Of a stretch of DNA of 64,000 nt, positions 24,549-33,063 are shown piece by piece (the first letter of the stretch is position 1; the number at the start of each line of letters is the position of its first letter). The stretch covers positions 1 through 64,000 of the forward strand of contig JAILLE010000020.1 of the NCBI GenBank assembly GCA_024693285.1. Reading direction: 5' to 3'. The stretch comes from Bacteroidales bacterium. GTDB lineage: Bacteria; Bacteroidota; Bacteroidia; Bacteroidales; UBA932. The notes below the pieces were generated by a model. It had not been told where the DNA came from. It searched no databases and was given only the letters and a program-made list of their open reading frames with translations. The translations under genes and the position numbers were made by a program.

Positions 24549-26537
24549 ATGAATACCACTCCTATTTCTCGCGGTTTAATCGCCGCAGCGTTTATGTTGT
24601 TGGCTGGAACCGTTTCAGTGGCCCAGTCATACCAGATGGACATCGACCTCGGTAAGAAAGGAGCGCCGATAAATAGCACCCAGTACGGTATATTCTTCGA
24701 GGATATCAATTTCGCCGCTGATGGTGGCTTGTATGCCGAACTGGTCAAGAACCGTTCTTTCGAGTTCCCGTCAAACCCGTTTCAAGGCTGGAAAGTCTTC
24801 GGAAATGTGGCTGTTCTTGAGGATGGACCTTTCGATAGGAATCCCCATTACGTGAGGTTGTCCGATCCCGACCATCCGCACAGGTGGACTGGACTTGAGA
24901 ATGAGGGCTTTTTCGGGATTGGCGTCAAGGCTGGTGAAGAGTACCGTTTCAGCGTTTGGGCCAGAGTGCCGGAAGGTGGATCTTCAAGTTTGCACGTGGA
25001 GATTGTCAATCCCGCCTCTATGGAAGAGGACCACGCTCTTTGCGAGGGGGACCTGGTTGTCGATGGTTCGGAATGGAAGCTTTATGAACTGATACTGAAG
25101 CCAAAGGCCACTCTGGATAAGTCTGCCTTACGTGTCTTCCTTGACGGGAAACGAGTGGCGACTGATCTGGAACATGTGTCTCTTTTCCCTGTCGATACAT
25201 GGAGAGGACATCGCAATGGACTCAGGAAGGATTTGGCGCAGGCTCTCGCTGATCTCCAACCTGGCATATTTCGTTTCCCTGGCGGTTGTATCGTGGAAGG
25301 GACAGAGGTGTCTTCCCGATATGACTGGAAGAATTCGGTCGGGCCGGTGGAGAACCGCCCCCTGAACTCCAACCGTTGGCAATATTGTTTCCCTTACCGC
25401 CTCTATCCGGACTATTGCCAGAGTTATGGCCTTGGATTCTTCGAGTTCTTCCAACTTTCGGAAGAAATTGGCAGTGAGCCGCTTCCGATTGTGAGTTGCG
25501 GCCTTGCCTGCCAGTTCCAGAATGACGGAGAGAGCGCCCATGTGCCAGTAGATGATTTAGGGCCATATATCCAGGATGCTCTGGACCTCATAGAATTCGC
25601 CAATGGACCGGTCACATCGGAATGGGGCAAGGTTAGGGCTGATATGGGACATCCTGAGCCGTTCAATCTCAAGTATATTGGAGTAGGAAACGAACAATGG
25701 GGGACTCTTTACACCGAGCGCCTTGAGCCTTTTGTCAAAGCCATCCGTAAAGCATATCCCGACATCAAGATTGTAGGGTCAAGTGGCCCTGGATCAGAAG
25801 GGGAGCAATTTGATTTCCTTTGGCCTGAGATGAGGAGGATAGGGGTGGACCTCGTTGACGAGCATTTCTATCGTCCTTATGAGTGGTTCCTCTCTCAGGG
25901 TGCCAGATATGACAATTATGACAGGAAAGGCCCGAAGGTTTTCGCCGGGGAATATGCTTGCCATGCTAGGGGAATGAAATGGAACCACGCCTACGCGGCC
26001 CTTCTGGAGGCTGCTTTCATGACTGGAATAGAGCGTAACGCTGATGTCGTTCATATGGCCACGTACGCTCCTCTGTTCGCTCATGTTGAGGGGTGGCAGT
26101 GGCGCCCTGACCTGATCTGGTTCGACAATCTGCGTTCTTTCAGGACCGTCAGTTGGCAGGTACAGGCATTATACGGACGTTTCCGTGGAGCCAACACATT
26201 GACTCTTAAGATGTCAGGAGCCAATGTCACGGGTGCTGAAGGACAAGGTGGCTTATTCGCAAGCGCGGTATCAGATGGTTCGAAGATTTATGTGAAAGTG
26301 GCGAATACCTCTCCTGAGGTGAGGGAGTTGGCGTTCAATTTCACTGGCTTGAAGAAAAAGGATGTTATCCGGGCCGTTGAGGGCGTCCGTCTGGATTGCT
26401 CTGACCGTCTCGCTGAGAATTCTCTCGACGAACCGGGGCGTGTTGTGCCTGAGAGATTCTCGTTTACCGGCGAGGGCAAGGCCCTGAATGCTTCTGTTCC
26501 GCCGCTGTGTTTCTCAGTGTTTATTATTGAGAGGTAG
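24549..26537 (+). CDS. GH51 alpha-L-arabinofuranosidase, exported
   Basis: This 662-residue enzyme has a signal peptide (ending SVAQS), a GH51 (beta/alpha)8 barrel and a C-terminal beta domain. The start of the mature protein, GAPINSTQYGIFFEDINFAADGG, is typical. The acid/base is Glu382 in GVGNEQWG and the nucleophile Glu468 in FAGEYACH. A segment before the barrel (about residues 60-190) resembles a carbohydrate-binding beta-sandwich. It would release arabinose from arabinan or arabinoxylan side chains in the periplasm. It closes the plus-strand operon, and its last 24 bases overlap the convergent trehalase-like gene. Confidence 0.94.
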   Translation: MNTTPISRGLIAAAFMLLAGTVSVAQSYQMDIDLGKKGAPINSTQYGIFFEDINFAADGGLYAELVKNRSFEFPSNPFQGWKVFGNVAVLEDGPFDRNPHYVRLSDPDHPHRWTGLENEGFFGIGVKAGEEYRFSVWARVPEGGSSSLHVEIVNPASMEEDHALCEGDLVVDGSEWKLYELILKPKATLDKSALRVFLDGKRVATDLEHVSLFPVDTWRGHRNGLRKDLAQALADLQPGIFRFPGGCIVEGTEVSSRYDWKNSVGPVENRPLNSNRWQYCFPYRLYPDYCQSYGLGFFEFFQLSEEIGSEPLPIVSCGLACQFQNDGESAHVPVDDLGPYIQDALDLIEFANGPVTSEWGKVRADMGHPEPFNLKYIGVGNEQWGTLYTERLEPFVKAIRKAYPDIKIVGSSGPGSEGEQFDFLWPEMRRIGVDLVDEHFYRPYEWFLSQGARYDNYDRKGPKVFAGEYACHARGMKWNHAYAALLEAAFMTGIERNADVVHMATYAPLFAHVEGWQWRPDLIWFDNLRSFRTVSWQVQALYGRFRGANTLTLKMSGANVTGAEGQGGLFASAVSDGSKIYVKVANTSPEVRELAFNFTGLKKKDVIRAVEGVRLDCSDRLAENSLDEPGRVVPERFSFTGEGKALNASVPPLCFSVFIIER

Positions 26538-27824
26538 ACTATTGCTTAGGTATTCCGTCAACCATACGTAGGTGCCGGCTGTCCAGCCGAGCATCGTTGG
26601 CATCTTGTATTCGTCCCCGACATTCAAGTTTCCCTCGTCCACATTGTATTTTTCCCATAGGGTTCCGGTCCGGTCGAAGCTGTCAGTGACCAGATCCACG
26701 TAGTTTCGGGCGATTCGTCGCGCATCTGCCGAATAACCGTAATTCTCAAGCCCCCGGACGGTTACGTATTGAAGTGGTGCCCAGCCGTTGGGATATGACC
26801 ATTGGTACACAAAGGGATAGTCTCCTTTCTCGCACGCTGAAATACCGTGGGGATATTCCAGAACAGACAATGATCTCACTATTCCCCGTGCTTGACAACG
26901 AGAAATGGATTTTCCCAGGAGTAGCCAGAACTGGGCGGCGGAGACAACGTCCGAACGCTCTCCGGTGATGAAATTGTAGTCGTACCAGATTCCATCTTTC
27001 GGATTCCGGAAATATTTGCGCATCAAATGCTTGCGATGCCGTGCAGTCCTGTCCCAACGGTGTGCGGCCTTCCGGTCTCCCATTATCTTTGAGAAATGTG
27101 AGAAGTTCTTCTCATAGATGTATAACATGGCGTTCAGGTCCACCGGACAGTAGTTTTCACATTCTCCCTTGAAACGTGGTGTGAAGTCCCAGCATTCAGC
27201 TTCGGAGACATAGTGGGAGGCGATACGCAAAGAATCTTCCCGTGAAAGGCCTTCAAGGTTAAATCCTTCTCCGAAACGCCCTTTCATCAGATTTATGAAA
27301 TCCATCTTCTCTTTATCGCTCGCATTATTGCTGTCGTGGTTCAGCCCGCAGGGAGTCATCCGTTCCGTCATCCAGAACCGGTATTCCTTTTCAAGGGAGG
27401 GAAGTATGCCACGAAGCCAGTCCATATCTCCAGTGGCTTCGTAGATCTGCCTGACCATCATCGAAAAGACCGGAGGCTCGGAACGATTGAGGTAAAAGGT
27501 ATTGCTCCCGTTTAGAATCTTGCCGAAGCGTTCAACCATCCAAGCCAGATTCTCGGTATTCATACGTGCCTGATCCACCATCCCGTCGATTATCAGGCCT
27601 TCGTTCGCGAAAAATAGATCCCAATAATATAATTCCTGGTAACCTCCACTTACGCTCGGAACCGTGTAAGGAAGGGGCATACCTATATGGCTGCCGAAAT
27701 CATCCGGGAGGTAGCGAACACTCTTTTCCCATGAATCGCGGATAAATTTCCTGGCTTCCTTTTCTCCAGCGCGTAAAGGAATTATGAATATACAGGATAA
27801 AAGAATAAGACAGATTCGTTTCAT
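26514..27824 (-). CDS. GH37 trehalase-like enzyme, exported
   Basis: This 436-residue protein has a signal peptide and GH37 features: PSVSGGYQELYYWDLFFANEGL (compare the PGGRFxExYYWD signature), AECWDFTPRF, where the Asp corresponds to the general acid of E. coli trehalases, VYQWSYPNGWAPLQ (signature 2), and TLWEKYNV with the likely base Glu. It is shorter than E. coli TreA, mainly at the N-terminus. It should hydrolyse trehalose or a related alpha-glucoside in the periplasm. The start lies 6 bases from the base of the tRNA-Asp terminator, so its promoter must overlap that hairpin, or expression depends on read-through. Confidence 0.9.
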   Translation of the reverse strand: MKRICLILLSCIFIIPLRAGEKEARKFIRDSWEKSVRYLPDDFGSHIGMPLPYTVPSVSGGYQELYYWDLFFANEGLIIDGMVDQARMNTENLAWMVERFGKILNGSNTFYLNRSEPPVFSMMVRQIYEATGDMDWLRGILPSLEKEYRFWMTERMTPCGLNHDSNNASDKEKMDFINLMKGRFGEGFNLEGLSREDSLRIASHYVSEAECWDFTPRFKGECENYCPVDLNAMLYIYEKNFSHFSKIMGDRKAAHRWDRTARHRKHLMRKYFRNPKDGIWYDYNFITGERSDVVSAAQFWLLLGKSISRCQARGIVRSLSVLEYPHGISACEKGDYPFVYQWSYPNGWAPLQYVTVRGLENYGYSADARRIARNYVDLVTDSFDRTGTLWEKYNVDEGNLNVGDEYKMPTMLGWTAGTYVWLTEYLSNSLPLNNKH

Positions 27825-27832
27825 ATCACAAA

Positions 27833-27860
27833 AAAAGCAGAGTTCTTAGGGACTCTGCTT
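27833..27860 (-). terminator. Intrinsic terminator of tRNA-Asp
   Basis: Read on the minus strand, AGCAGAGT-CCCTAAGA-ACTCTGCT is an 8-bp perfect stem followed by seven T residues. It starts 6 bases after the tRNA 3' end and stops 8 bases before the trehalase-like start codon. Confidence 0.88.
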
Positions 27861-27865
27861 TCTTG

Positions 27866-27939
27866 CGGTGCGGAAGGGGCTCGAACCCTCGACCTCCGGC
27901 GTGACAGGCCGGCATTCTAACCAGCTGAACTACCACACC
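27866..27939 (-). tRNA. tRNA-Asp (anticodon GTC)
   Basis: The 74-base minus-strand cloverleaf has acceptor arms GGTGTGG and CCGCACC (one G-U pair), anticodon stem-loop GCCGG-CCTGTCA-CGCCGG containing GTC, and T arm GAGGG-TTCGAGC-CCCTT. The discriminator is G, the Asp identity base. CCA is not encoded. A consensus promoter lies about 40 bases upstream and a terminator just downstream. Confidence 0.95.
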
Positions 27940-27952
27940 AATATTAAAAAAG

Positions 27953-27978
27953 ATCCGCATTTGGGGTCAAATGCGGAT
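27953..27978 (-). terminator. Hairpin terminator, probably of hsp20
   Basis: ATCCGCATTT and AAATGCGGAT form a perfect 10-bp stem around a 6-base loop. On the minus strand it is followed at once by CTTTTTTAAT, a good U tract. It lies 45 bases after the hsp20 stop. It also lies directly downstream of the tRNA-Asp -7 box, so it would be transcribed, at least in part, in the tRNA leader. Confidence 0.82.
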
Positions 27979-27979
27979 G

Positions 27980-28010
27980 CAAAGATAGTCAAAAATGCTG
28001 GATACGCAAA
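27980..28010 (-). promoter_or_regulatory. Consensus promoter of tRNA-Asp
   Basis: On the minus strand TTTG (28007-28010) and TATCTTTG (27980-27987) are separated by exactly 19 bases, a full match to the Bacteroidetes TTTG-N19-TAnnTTTG consensus. The expected start is near 27973, which falls inside the first arm of the terminator hairpin. Confidence 0.8.
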
Positions 28011-28023
28011 TTTTTTTTAACTT

Positions 28024-28458
28024 TTATTTGATCTCAATGACTTTGTTGGCCTGAGGAACTACTTTAGGCTCGACCTTAGGGATGGTGACTTGAAGCACAC
28101 CATTCTCTACGGTAGCGCTGATCTTCTCCTTGTCAGCGTCGTCAGGAAGCAGCATGGTCTGCTGGAACTTGGAGTGGTAGAACTCGCGCCTGAGATAACG
28201 GCCGCGCTTCTTCTCTTCCTTGTTATCCTCCTTCTTCTCCATGTTGATCACGAGATCGCCCTCATCGTCGAGGCTGACCTTGAAGTCTTCCTTAGTCAAA
28301 CCCGGAGCGGCGAGCTCAAGCTCGTAACCACGCTCATTTTCTAAGACATTGATCGCCGGGGCGGTCGTATTGGCCTTCTCTACCCAGTTATCATCGAAGA
28401 AATCATTGAAAATGCTCGGCAACCAGTTTTGGTTGTATCTTCTTGAAACAGGTAACAT
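28024..28458 (-). CDS. Hsp20 / alpha-crystallin small heat-shock protein
   Basis: This 144-residue cytoplasmic holdase chaperone has an alpha-crystallin domain running from about residue 35 (APAINVLENERGYELELAAPGLTKEDFKV) to the C-terminal IPKVEPK, which supplies the I-x-I/V-like tail motif. The charged EKKEDNKEEKKRGRYLRREF insert is typical of Bacteroidetes members. Unusually for this genome, the ATG is preceded by a perfect AGGAGG (28467-28472 on the complement) at 8 bases spacing, so translation should be strong. It precedes tRNA-Asp and has its own hairpin terminator. The upstream 287 bases hold repeated palindromes that may regulate it. Confidence 0.95.
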   Translation of the reverse strand: MLPVSRRYNQNWLPSIFNDFFDDNWVEKANTTAPAINVLENERGYELELAAPGLTKEDFKVSLDDEGDLVINMEKKEDNKEEKKRGRYLRREFYHSKFQQTMLLPDDADKEKISATVENGVLQVTIPKVEPKVVPQANKVIEIK

Positions 28459-28466
28459 GATTAAAA

Positions 28467-28472
28467 CCTCCT
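28467..28472 (-). promoter_or_regulatory. Perfect Shine-Dalgarno of hsp20
   Basis: AGGAGG lies 8 bases before the hsp20 ATG on the minus strand. Most genes in this window lack any such site, so this suggests unusually efficient initiation for a stress protein. Confidence 0.75.
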
Positions 28473-28550
28473 ATAATTTAAAGTTCATTTATTTTAATAT
28501 TAACCCCGTCCTTTCGGGCGGACAACTGGACTTAAGTCAATTTATATACC

Positions 28551-28628
28551 AGTGCCAAAATGTCCGTAATAAGTGGACAAATTGTCATAACTATCTGACT
28601 ATTTGGCACTTAGGACTGACAAATTGTC
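28551..28628. promoter_or_regulatory. Palindrome pair and inverted repeat upstream of hsp20 and the TonB receptor
   Basis: The 11-base perfect palindrome GACAAATTGTC occurs at 28576-28586 and again at 28618-28628, a 42-base period (four helical turns). It is overlaid by a larger inverted repeat, AGTGCCAAA (28551-28559) and TTTGGCACT (28602-28610). This lies in the 287-base gap between divergent genes, which otherwise holds only an AT-rich stretch and a small hairpin at 28505-28520. It looks like a dimeric repressor or activator operator array. Confidence 0.6.
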
Positions 28629-28687
28629 CATTTTTCATGCGAAAATATGCAATATTTAAAATAATTAACGAAAAACATTAAATAATA

Positions 28688-28720
28688 TTTGGAAATTAGA
28701 AACTAATTATCGTATCTTTG
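28688..28720 (+). promoter_or_regulatory. Promoter of the TonB-dependent receptor gene
   Basis: TTTG (28688-28691) and TATCTTTG (28713-28720) are 21 bases apart and match the Bacteroidetes consensus. The gene starts 25 bases after the -7 box. Confidence 0.78.
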
Positions 28721-28745
28721 TGGAAGAATAAAAAAAATAAGAGCT

Positions 28746-31232
28746 ATGAGAAGAGTCAGATTAAGCCTTATAATTATGTCATTTTTCGCCACGCTTACAG
28801 CTGTGGCTCAGACTAATGTGAAGGGAACAGTGCTGGACTCCCTGTCCCGCCAACCCGAGGTGGGGGCGGTCGTGCAGTTCATAAAGAATGGAGAAGACCG
28901 GCCGGCCGCATATTCGGTGACTGACTCCCTCGGCAAGTTCGAGAGGACCGTCCCTGGTAATGGGGAATATGTGTTGCTGCTTCAGAATATGGGCAGGAAG
29001 GCTGTCAGCAAGGGATTCAAGGTCGAGGGGCAGGCTGAGCTTGACTTGGGAGAGATTCTCCTGCAGGATGACGCCCAGGCTCTTGAAGCCGCAGCTGTCC
29101 AGGCAATGAAGACCTTGGTTAAGTTGGATGTCAACAAACTGACCTACAAGGTTGAGGCTGACCCGGATTCAAAGACCGGATCGTTGCTGGACATGCTCCG
29201 CAAGGTCCCGATGGTCACAGTTGACGGGCAGGACAATATCACGGTGAACGGGAGCTCCAATTTCAAGGTATATGTGGACGGCAAGCCCAACCAGATGCTC
29301 AGTTCCAATCCGTCCCAGATCCTGAAGGTTATGCCGGCCAGCGCTGTCAAGGATATCGAGGTTATCACTAACCCTGGCGCTAAATATGACGCGGAGGGTG
29401 CGGGTGGAGTCTTGAATCTTATCACCGGTGCCGCCGCTGGAGCGTCCTCCGCTGTCGCTGACGGTGCTTATGGTTCTGTCAATGTCGGAGTGACCACCAA
29501 GGGAGAGAATGGGGGAGTTTATCTGACCGCTAAGAAAGGCAAGTTCACAGTCGGACTCAACACTGCGGGCGGTTACCAGAAATTAAATGGAATATCCTAT
29601 GACGACGTCCAGATGAATCTGGGGAATGGGGAATCCCAGACCACGGAAATGATTCAGAGTCAGAAGTCTCCGTTCGTGTTTGCCGACTTGAATGCAAGTT
29701 ATGAGATATCTCTGCGGGATCTGTTGTCCGGGTCATTCGGGATGACTGGATTCTATCAGAGCGCGGAAGGGAACTCGACAATCACGATGGGCGGTGTCGC
29801 TCCATATTCCTATATCAATGATATGGAGACGAAGTACAGGACCAGCGGAATAAATGGAAGCCTTGATTATCAACACACCAGCGCTGAAGTCGCCGGAAGG
29901 GCTTTGACATTGTCCTACAGGTATTCGGGGTCTCCTCTGAAAACTGAGTACACCAGCCGCTTCTCAGGTATGCCGTTCCAGCTTCCCGACCGCAGGAGTG
30001 ATGGTGACGACAATTCCCAGGAGAACACCTTCCAGCTTGACTACACTACGCCGGTAGGGAAGGGGCAGTCTCTGAGCTCCGGACTGAAGTATATCGCCCG
30101 GCACAATTCGGCGGATGACAAACTCTATTTCGCCGATGGTAACAACTGGATTCATAACGCCGAAGGCAGCATGCTCTATGACCATTTCAATAGTATCGGA
30201 GCCATATATTCCGAATATACAGGGACTTTCGGCAACTTCTCGCTCATCGCTGGCTTGAGGTACGAGTACACCTGGCAGAGAGTCAATTACGGGAAAGGCT
30301 TTGGCCAGGATTTCAAGACTGGATTCGGGGATATAGTCCCGAGCGCGAGCCTCCAGTATAATATCGCCGCTACCCGGAACATTGGATTGACCTACAACAG
30401 GAGGATCCAAAGGCCCGGTATCACATATCTGAACCCATATGTCAACAGGTCATTCCCGACGGTTATCTCTTACGGTAACAGCGACCTTACCAGCGCAAGG
30501 TCCGACATCATAAGTGTTGTGTTTAATTCATTCAATCCCAAATGGATAGTCAGTCTCACCGGCCGCTACAGCCACACCGGGAGCGGAATATCAGACTATA
30601 GTTTCTATGACGACGAAGGGATTCTGAACACGACTTACGGGAATATAGTCGTGGAGGATGAAACCGGGATAACCGCGTTTGTCAACTGGACCGCCGGTCC
30701 CAAGACCAGGATATACACGAACAGCTCTTTCGGGTACAGCATGTTCTCAAGTGACAAGCTCGCCCAAAAGAACAGTGGATGGAACTGGAATGTTATGGCC
30801 GGTCTGCAGCAGACCCTTCCTGCCGACATGCTCCTTAGCGCCAATCTTATGGCCGGAGGAAAAACCTGGACTCTGCAGGGCTGGAACAGGGGATTCACGA
30901 TGGGGGTCATTGGTTTGTCAAAGGGCTTTCTCGCCAATAAATTGAGAGTCACCGGACAGTTCATTTCCAACTTCGAGAAAGGAGGTATGGCTATCGAATC
31001 CTTCGCCCGCGGCGGTAATTTCGAGACGAGGTCCAAGGTGACTGTACCAATCAGGCAAGTTGGCTTGAATTTGACCTACACATTCGGCAATCAGGGCTTC
31101 CAGGTAAAGAAGACAAGAAAGTCCATCACCAATGATGACGTGATCAACAACACTAACGGACAAGCCCCCGGTACTGGGGCGGCGGGTTCTTCTGTGACGG
31201 GTGCCGCAGGCGCTGGACAGGGCGGAATGTAG
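28746..31232 (+). CDS. TonB-dependent outer-membrane receptor (OMP_b-brl_3 type)
   Basis: This 828-residue protein has a signal peptide (ending AVAQT), a carboxypeptidase-regulatory-like beta-sandwich at about residues 24-105, a plug domain with the family motif VYVDGKPNQMLSSNPSQILKVMPASAVKDIEVITNPGAKY (cited in part), and a 600-residue outer-membrane barrel of the kind seen in stand-alone TonB receptors rather than SusC. The tail is Gly/Ala-rich (GTGAAGSSVTGAAG), an odd end for a barrel, which usually closes with an aromatic residue; the last barrel strand LNLTYTFGNQGFQV lies about 45 residues earlier. No SusD partner is adjacent, so the ligand could be a metal, peptide or other small molecule. 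Confidence 0.88.
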   Translation: MRRVRLSLIIMSFFATLTAVAQTNVKGTVLDSLSRQPEVGAVVQFIKNGEDRPAAYSVTDSLGKFERTVPGNGEYVLLLQNMGRKAVSKGFKVEGQAELDLGEILLQDDAQALEAAAVQAMKTLVKLDVNKLTYKVEADPDSKTGSLLDMLRKVPMVTVDGQDNITVNGSSNFKVYVDGKPNQMLSSNPSQILKVMPASAVKDIEVITNPGAKYDAEGAGGVLNLITGAAAGASSAVADGAYGSVNVGVTTKGENGGVYLTAKKGKFTVGLNTAGGYQKLNGISYDDVQMNLGNGESQTTEMIQSQKSPFVFADLNASYEISLRDLLSGSFGMTGFYQSAEGNSTITMGGVAPYSYINDMETKYRTSGINGSLDYQHTSAEVAGRALTLSYRYSGSPLKTEYTSRFSGMPFQLPDRRSDGDDNSQENTFQLDYTTPVGKGQSLSSGLKYIARHNSADDKLYFADGNNWIHNAEGSMLYDHFNSIGAIYSEYTGTFGNFSLIAGLRYEYTWQRVNYGKGFGQDFKTGFGDIVPSASLQYNIAATRNIGLTYNRRIQRPGITYLNPYVNRSFPTVISYGNSDLTSARSDIISVVFNSFNPKWIVSLTGRYSHTGSGISDYSFYDDEGILNTTYGNIVVEDETGITAFVNWTAGPKTRIYTNSSFGYSMFSSDKLAQKNSGWNWNVMAGLQQTLPADMLLSANLMAGGKTWTLQGWNRGFTMGVIGLSKGFLANKLRVTGQFISNFEKGGMAIESFARGGNFETRSKVTVPIRQVGLNLTYTFGNQGFQVKKTRKSITNDDVINNTNGQAPGTGAAGSSVTGAAGAGQGGM

Positions 31233-31309
31233 TGTCTTGACATATGTATTATTAGAGAGAACTTTTTCGTATCTTCGCGAAGATGTTCTCTTCTTTTTTA
31301 ACTTTTTTT

Positions 31310-32221
31310 ATGATGAGACGATTTTGGCTTTTTGTTGTCGCGATCTTTGTGACTTGCGGTTTGATGGCGCAGGAGACGCCCACCAATTATCCTTTACCTC
31401 AGAATCCCGGCACCTTGAGGATTCTCGCTGTTGGTAACAGTTTTTCCGACGATGGTACCGAATATTTGCCTGGACTTCTGGAAGCCGCTGGCATTCATAA
31501 TGTTATAGTTGCGCGCCTGTATATAGGCGGATGCTCTCTTGAGAGACATTGCAAGGAATATGAGGAGGGACTGACGGATTATATTTATTACAAGTCAACC
31601 AATAACAAGTGGGAGACCGTGAGCAAGAACGCGACGATTCTGGACGGCCTTAAAGATGAGCCTTGGGATATTATCACAGTCCAGGAAGTGTCCAATAATT
31701 CAGGTACTTACGAGACGTACCAGAATTGGGCTCCCAAACTCTTGTCCATCATCCGCAAAGAGGCTCTGAACCCAAAGGCCGCCATTGTCTGGCACATGAC
31801 ATGGGCTTATGCCACTAATTCTGACCATGGGGCATTCAAGTTATACGGGAATGACCAGAAGACGATGTACGATGCCATTGTGAGTTGTGTCTCAAGGGCT
31901 AGGAAGGATTTCAACGTCCCTGTCGTAATCCCTTCCGGGGAGGCTATCCAACTCGCCAGGGCGACAAGGCTTAACAATGAGGATCGTGTCCCGGCGGATT
32001 CCAAGGTCTATCAGCTGACCAGGGATGGTTTCCACCTGACTCGCCAGCATGGCCGCTATATAGCCGCCTGCACTTGGTTTGAGACCCTGATCAAGCCGGT
32101 TCTTGGCAAATCCGTCAAGGGCAATCCTTATTTGCTGGAAGACACTGAATATTCAATCACAAAGAAAGATGCCCGCCTTTGCCAGAAGTGCGCTATAAAG
32201 GCTGTCGAATCTTTTAAATAA
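31310..32221 (+). CDS. DUF4886 (SGNH hydrolase-like) exported protein
   Basis: This protein of about 303 residues has a signal peptide (MMRRFWLFVVAIFVTCGLMAQ). The DUF4886 domain shows a GDSL-like block 1, ILAVGNSFSDDGTEYLPGLL, where the Ser would be the nucleophile, then YIGGCSLERHC, and the C-terminal DGFHLTRQHGRYIAACTWFE containing the Asp-x-x-His pair. These are features of SGNH esterases, though DUF4886 substrates are unknown to me; deacetylation of glycans is a fair guess. The ATG at 31310 or the next codon is preferred to 31283, because the near-consensus box TATCTTCG (31270-31277) would start transcription around 31284. Confidence 0.83.
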   Translation: MMRRFWLFVVAIFVTCGLMAQETPTNYPLPQNPGTLRILAVGNSFSDDGTEYLPGLLEAAGIHNVIVARLYIGGCSLERHCKEYEEGLTDYIYYKSTNNKWETVSKNATILDGLKDEPWDIITVQEVSNNSGTYETYQNWAPKLLSIIRKEALNPKAAIVWHMTWAYATNSDHGAFKLYGNDQKTMYDAIVSCVSRARKDFNVPVVIPSGEAIQLARATRLNNEDRVPADSKVYQLTRDGFHLTRQHGRYIAACTWFETLIKPVLGKSVKGNPYLLEDTEYSITKKDARLCQKCAIKAVESFK

Positions 32222-32228
32222 ACTCTTC

Positions 32229-33062
32229 ATGGATCCACGGTTAGAAAAGATAAATCAGGCTGCGGCTTATGTCAAGGAAATACTTGATAATGAGGGATTA
32301 GCTCCTAAGATTGGAATAGTCTTGGGGAGTGGACTCGGCCGTTTGAGCGATGACATAGAAAACCCGGTCACTATCCCGTACAAGAATATTCCCGGATTCC
32401 CTGTTTCGACAGCGATCGGACATAAGGGTAATTTCATTGTGGGATCGCTTGCCGGCAAGACCGTTATAGCTATGCAGGGCCGCCTTCATTATTACGAGGG
32501 CTATGACATGGACATGGTTGTTCTTCCGATCCGGGTGATGAAGGTCCTTGGGATTGAATACTTGTTCGTCTCTAACGCCGCTGGTGGGGTTAACATGTCC
32601 TTCCAGACAGGCGACCTGATGATAATCACGGATCATATCAACCAGATCCCTAACCCTCTTATCGGTCCCAATCTCGATGAGTTCGGACCAAGGTTCCCTG
32701 ATATGACCAGACCTTATGATCCTCGCCTAATAGCTATGGCTGAGGAGATCGGGAAAGAGATGGGGCTGAATCTCCGGAAGGGAGTGTATTTCGCCTGCAC
32801 CGGGCCTACCTACGAGACGCCTCATGAGTATAAATACATGAGGGTAGTTGGAGCTGACGCTGTCGGTATGTCAACTACTCCCGAGGTGATTGTGGCCCGT
32901 CATGCTGATATTCCTGTCTTTGGCATGTCGGTAATCACGGATGTCGCTCATGATCCGGAAGACACTGATTATGTGACTGATGGGGAGGAGATTGTCCGCC
33001 AGGCGGATGCCGCGGCAGTAAAGATGACCACACTTTTCAAAGCCATAATCGCCAGACTATAA
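32229..33062 (+). CDS. Purine-nucleoside phosphorylase, trimeric type
   Basis: This 277-residue cytoplasmic enzyme splits purine nucleosides with phosphate to base and ribose 1-phosphate. The PNP/MTAP class signatures are present: [13 protein letters not shown] with the phosphate-binding Ser, the GHKGNF loop, [30 protein letters not shown] and [18 protein letters not shown]. Length and motifs match PunA-like trimeric enzymes rather than hexameric DeoD. It starts 7 bases after the DUF4886 stop and ends 1 base before uvrA starts, so transcription is probably continuous. Confidence 0.96.
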   Translation: MDPRLEKINQAAAYVKEILDNEGLAPKIGIVLGSGLGRLSDDIENPVTIPYKNIPGFPVSTAIGHKGNFIVGSLAGKTVIAMQGRLHYYEGYDMDMVVLPIRVMKVLGIEYLFVSNAAGGVNMSFQTGDLMIITDHINQIPNPLIGPNLDEFGPRFPDMTRPYDPRLIAMAEEIGKEMGLNLRKGVYFACTGPTYETPHEYKYMRVVGADAVGMSTTPEVIVARHADIPVFGMSVITDVAHDPEDTDYVTDGEEIVRQADAAAVKMTTLFKAIIARL

Positions 33063-33063
33063 G

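Noticed and set aside
28505..28520. Hairpin in the hsp20 leader as an RNA thermometer
   Set aside because: The short stem is about 35 bases from the Shine-Dalgarno and does not pair with it; no ROSE-like UUGCU element is seen.
28349..28681. 110-codon plus-strand frame overlapping the hsp20 start and its upstream gap
   Set aside because: It runs antisense through conserved hsp20 codons and across the palindromic control region, with no domain or promoter.
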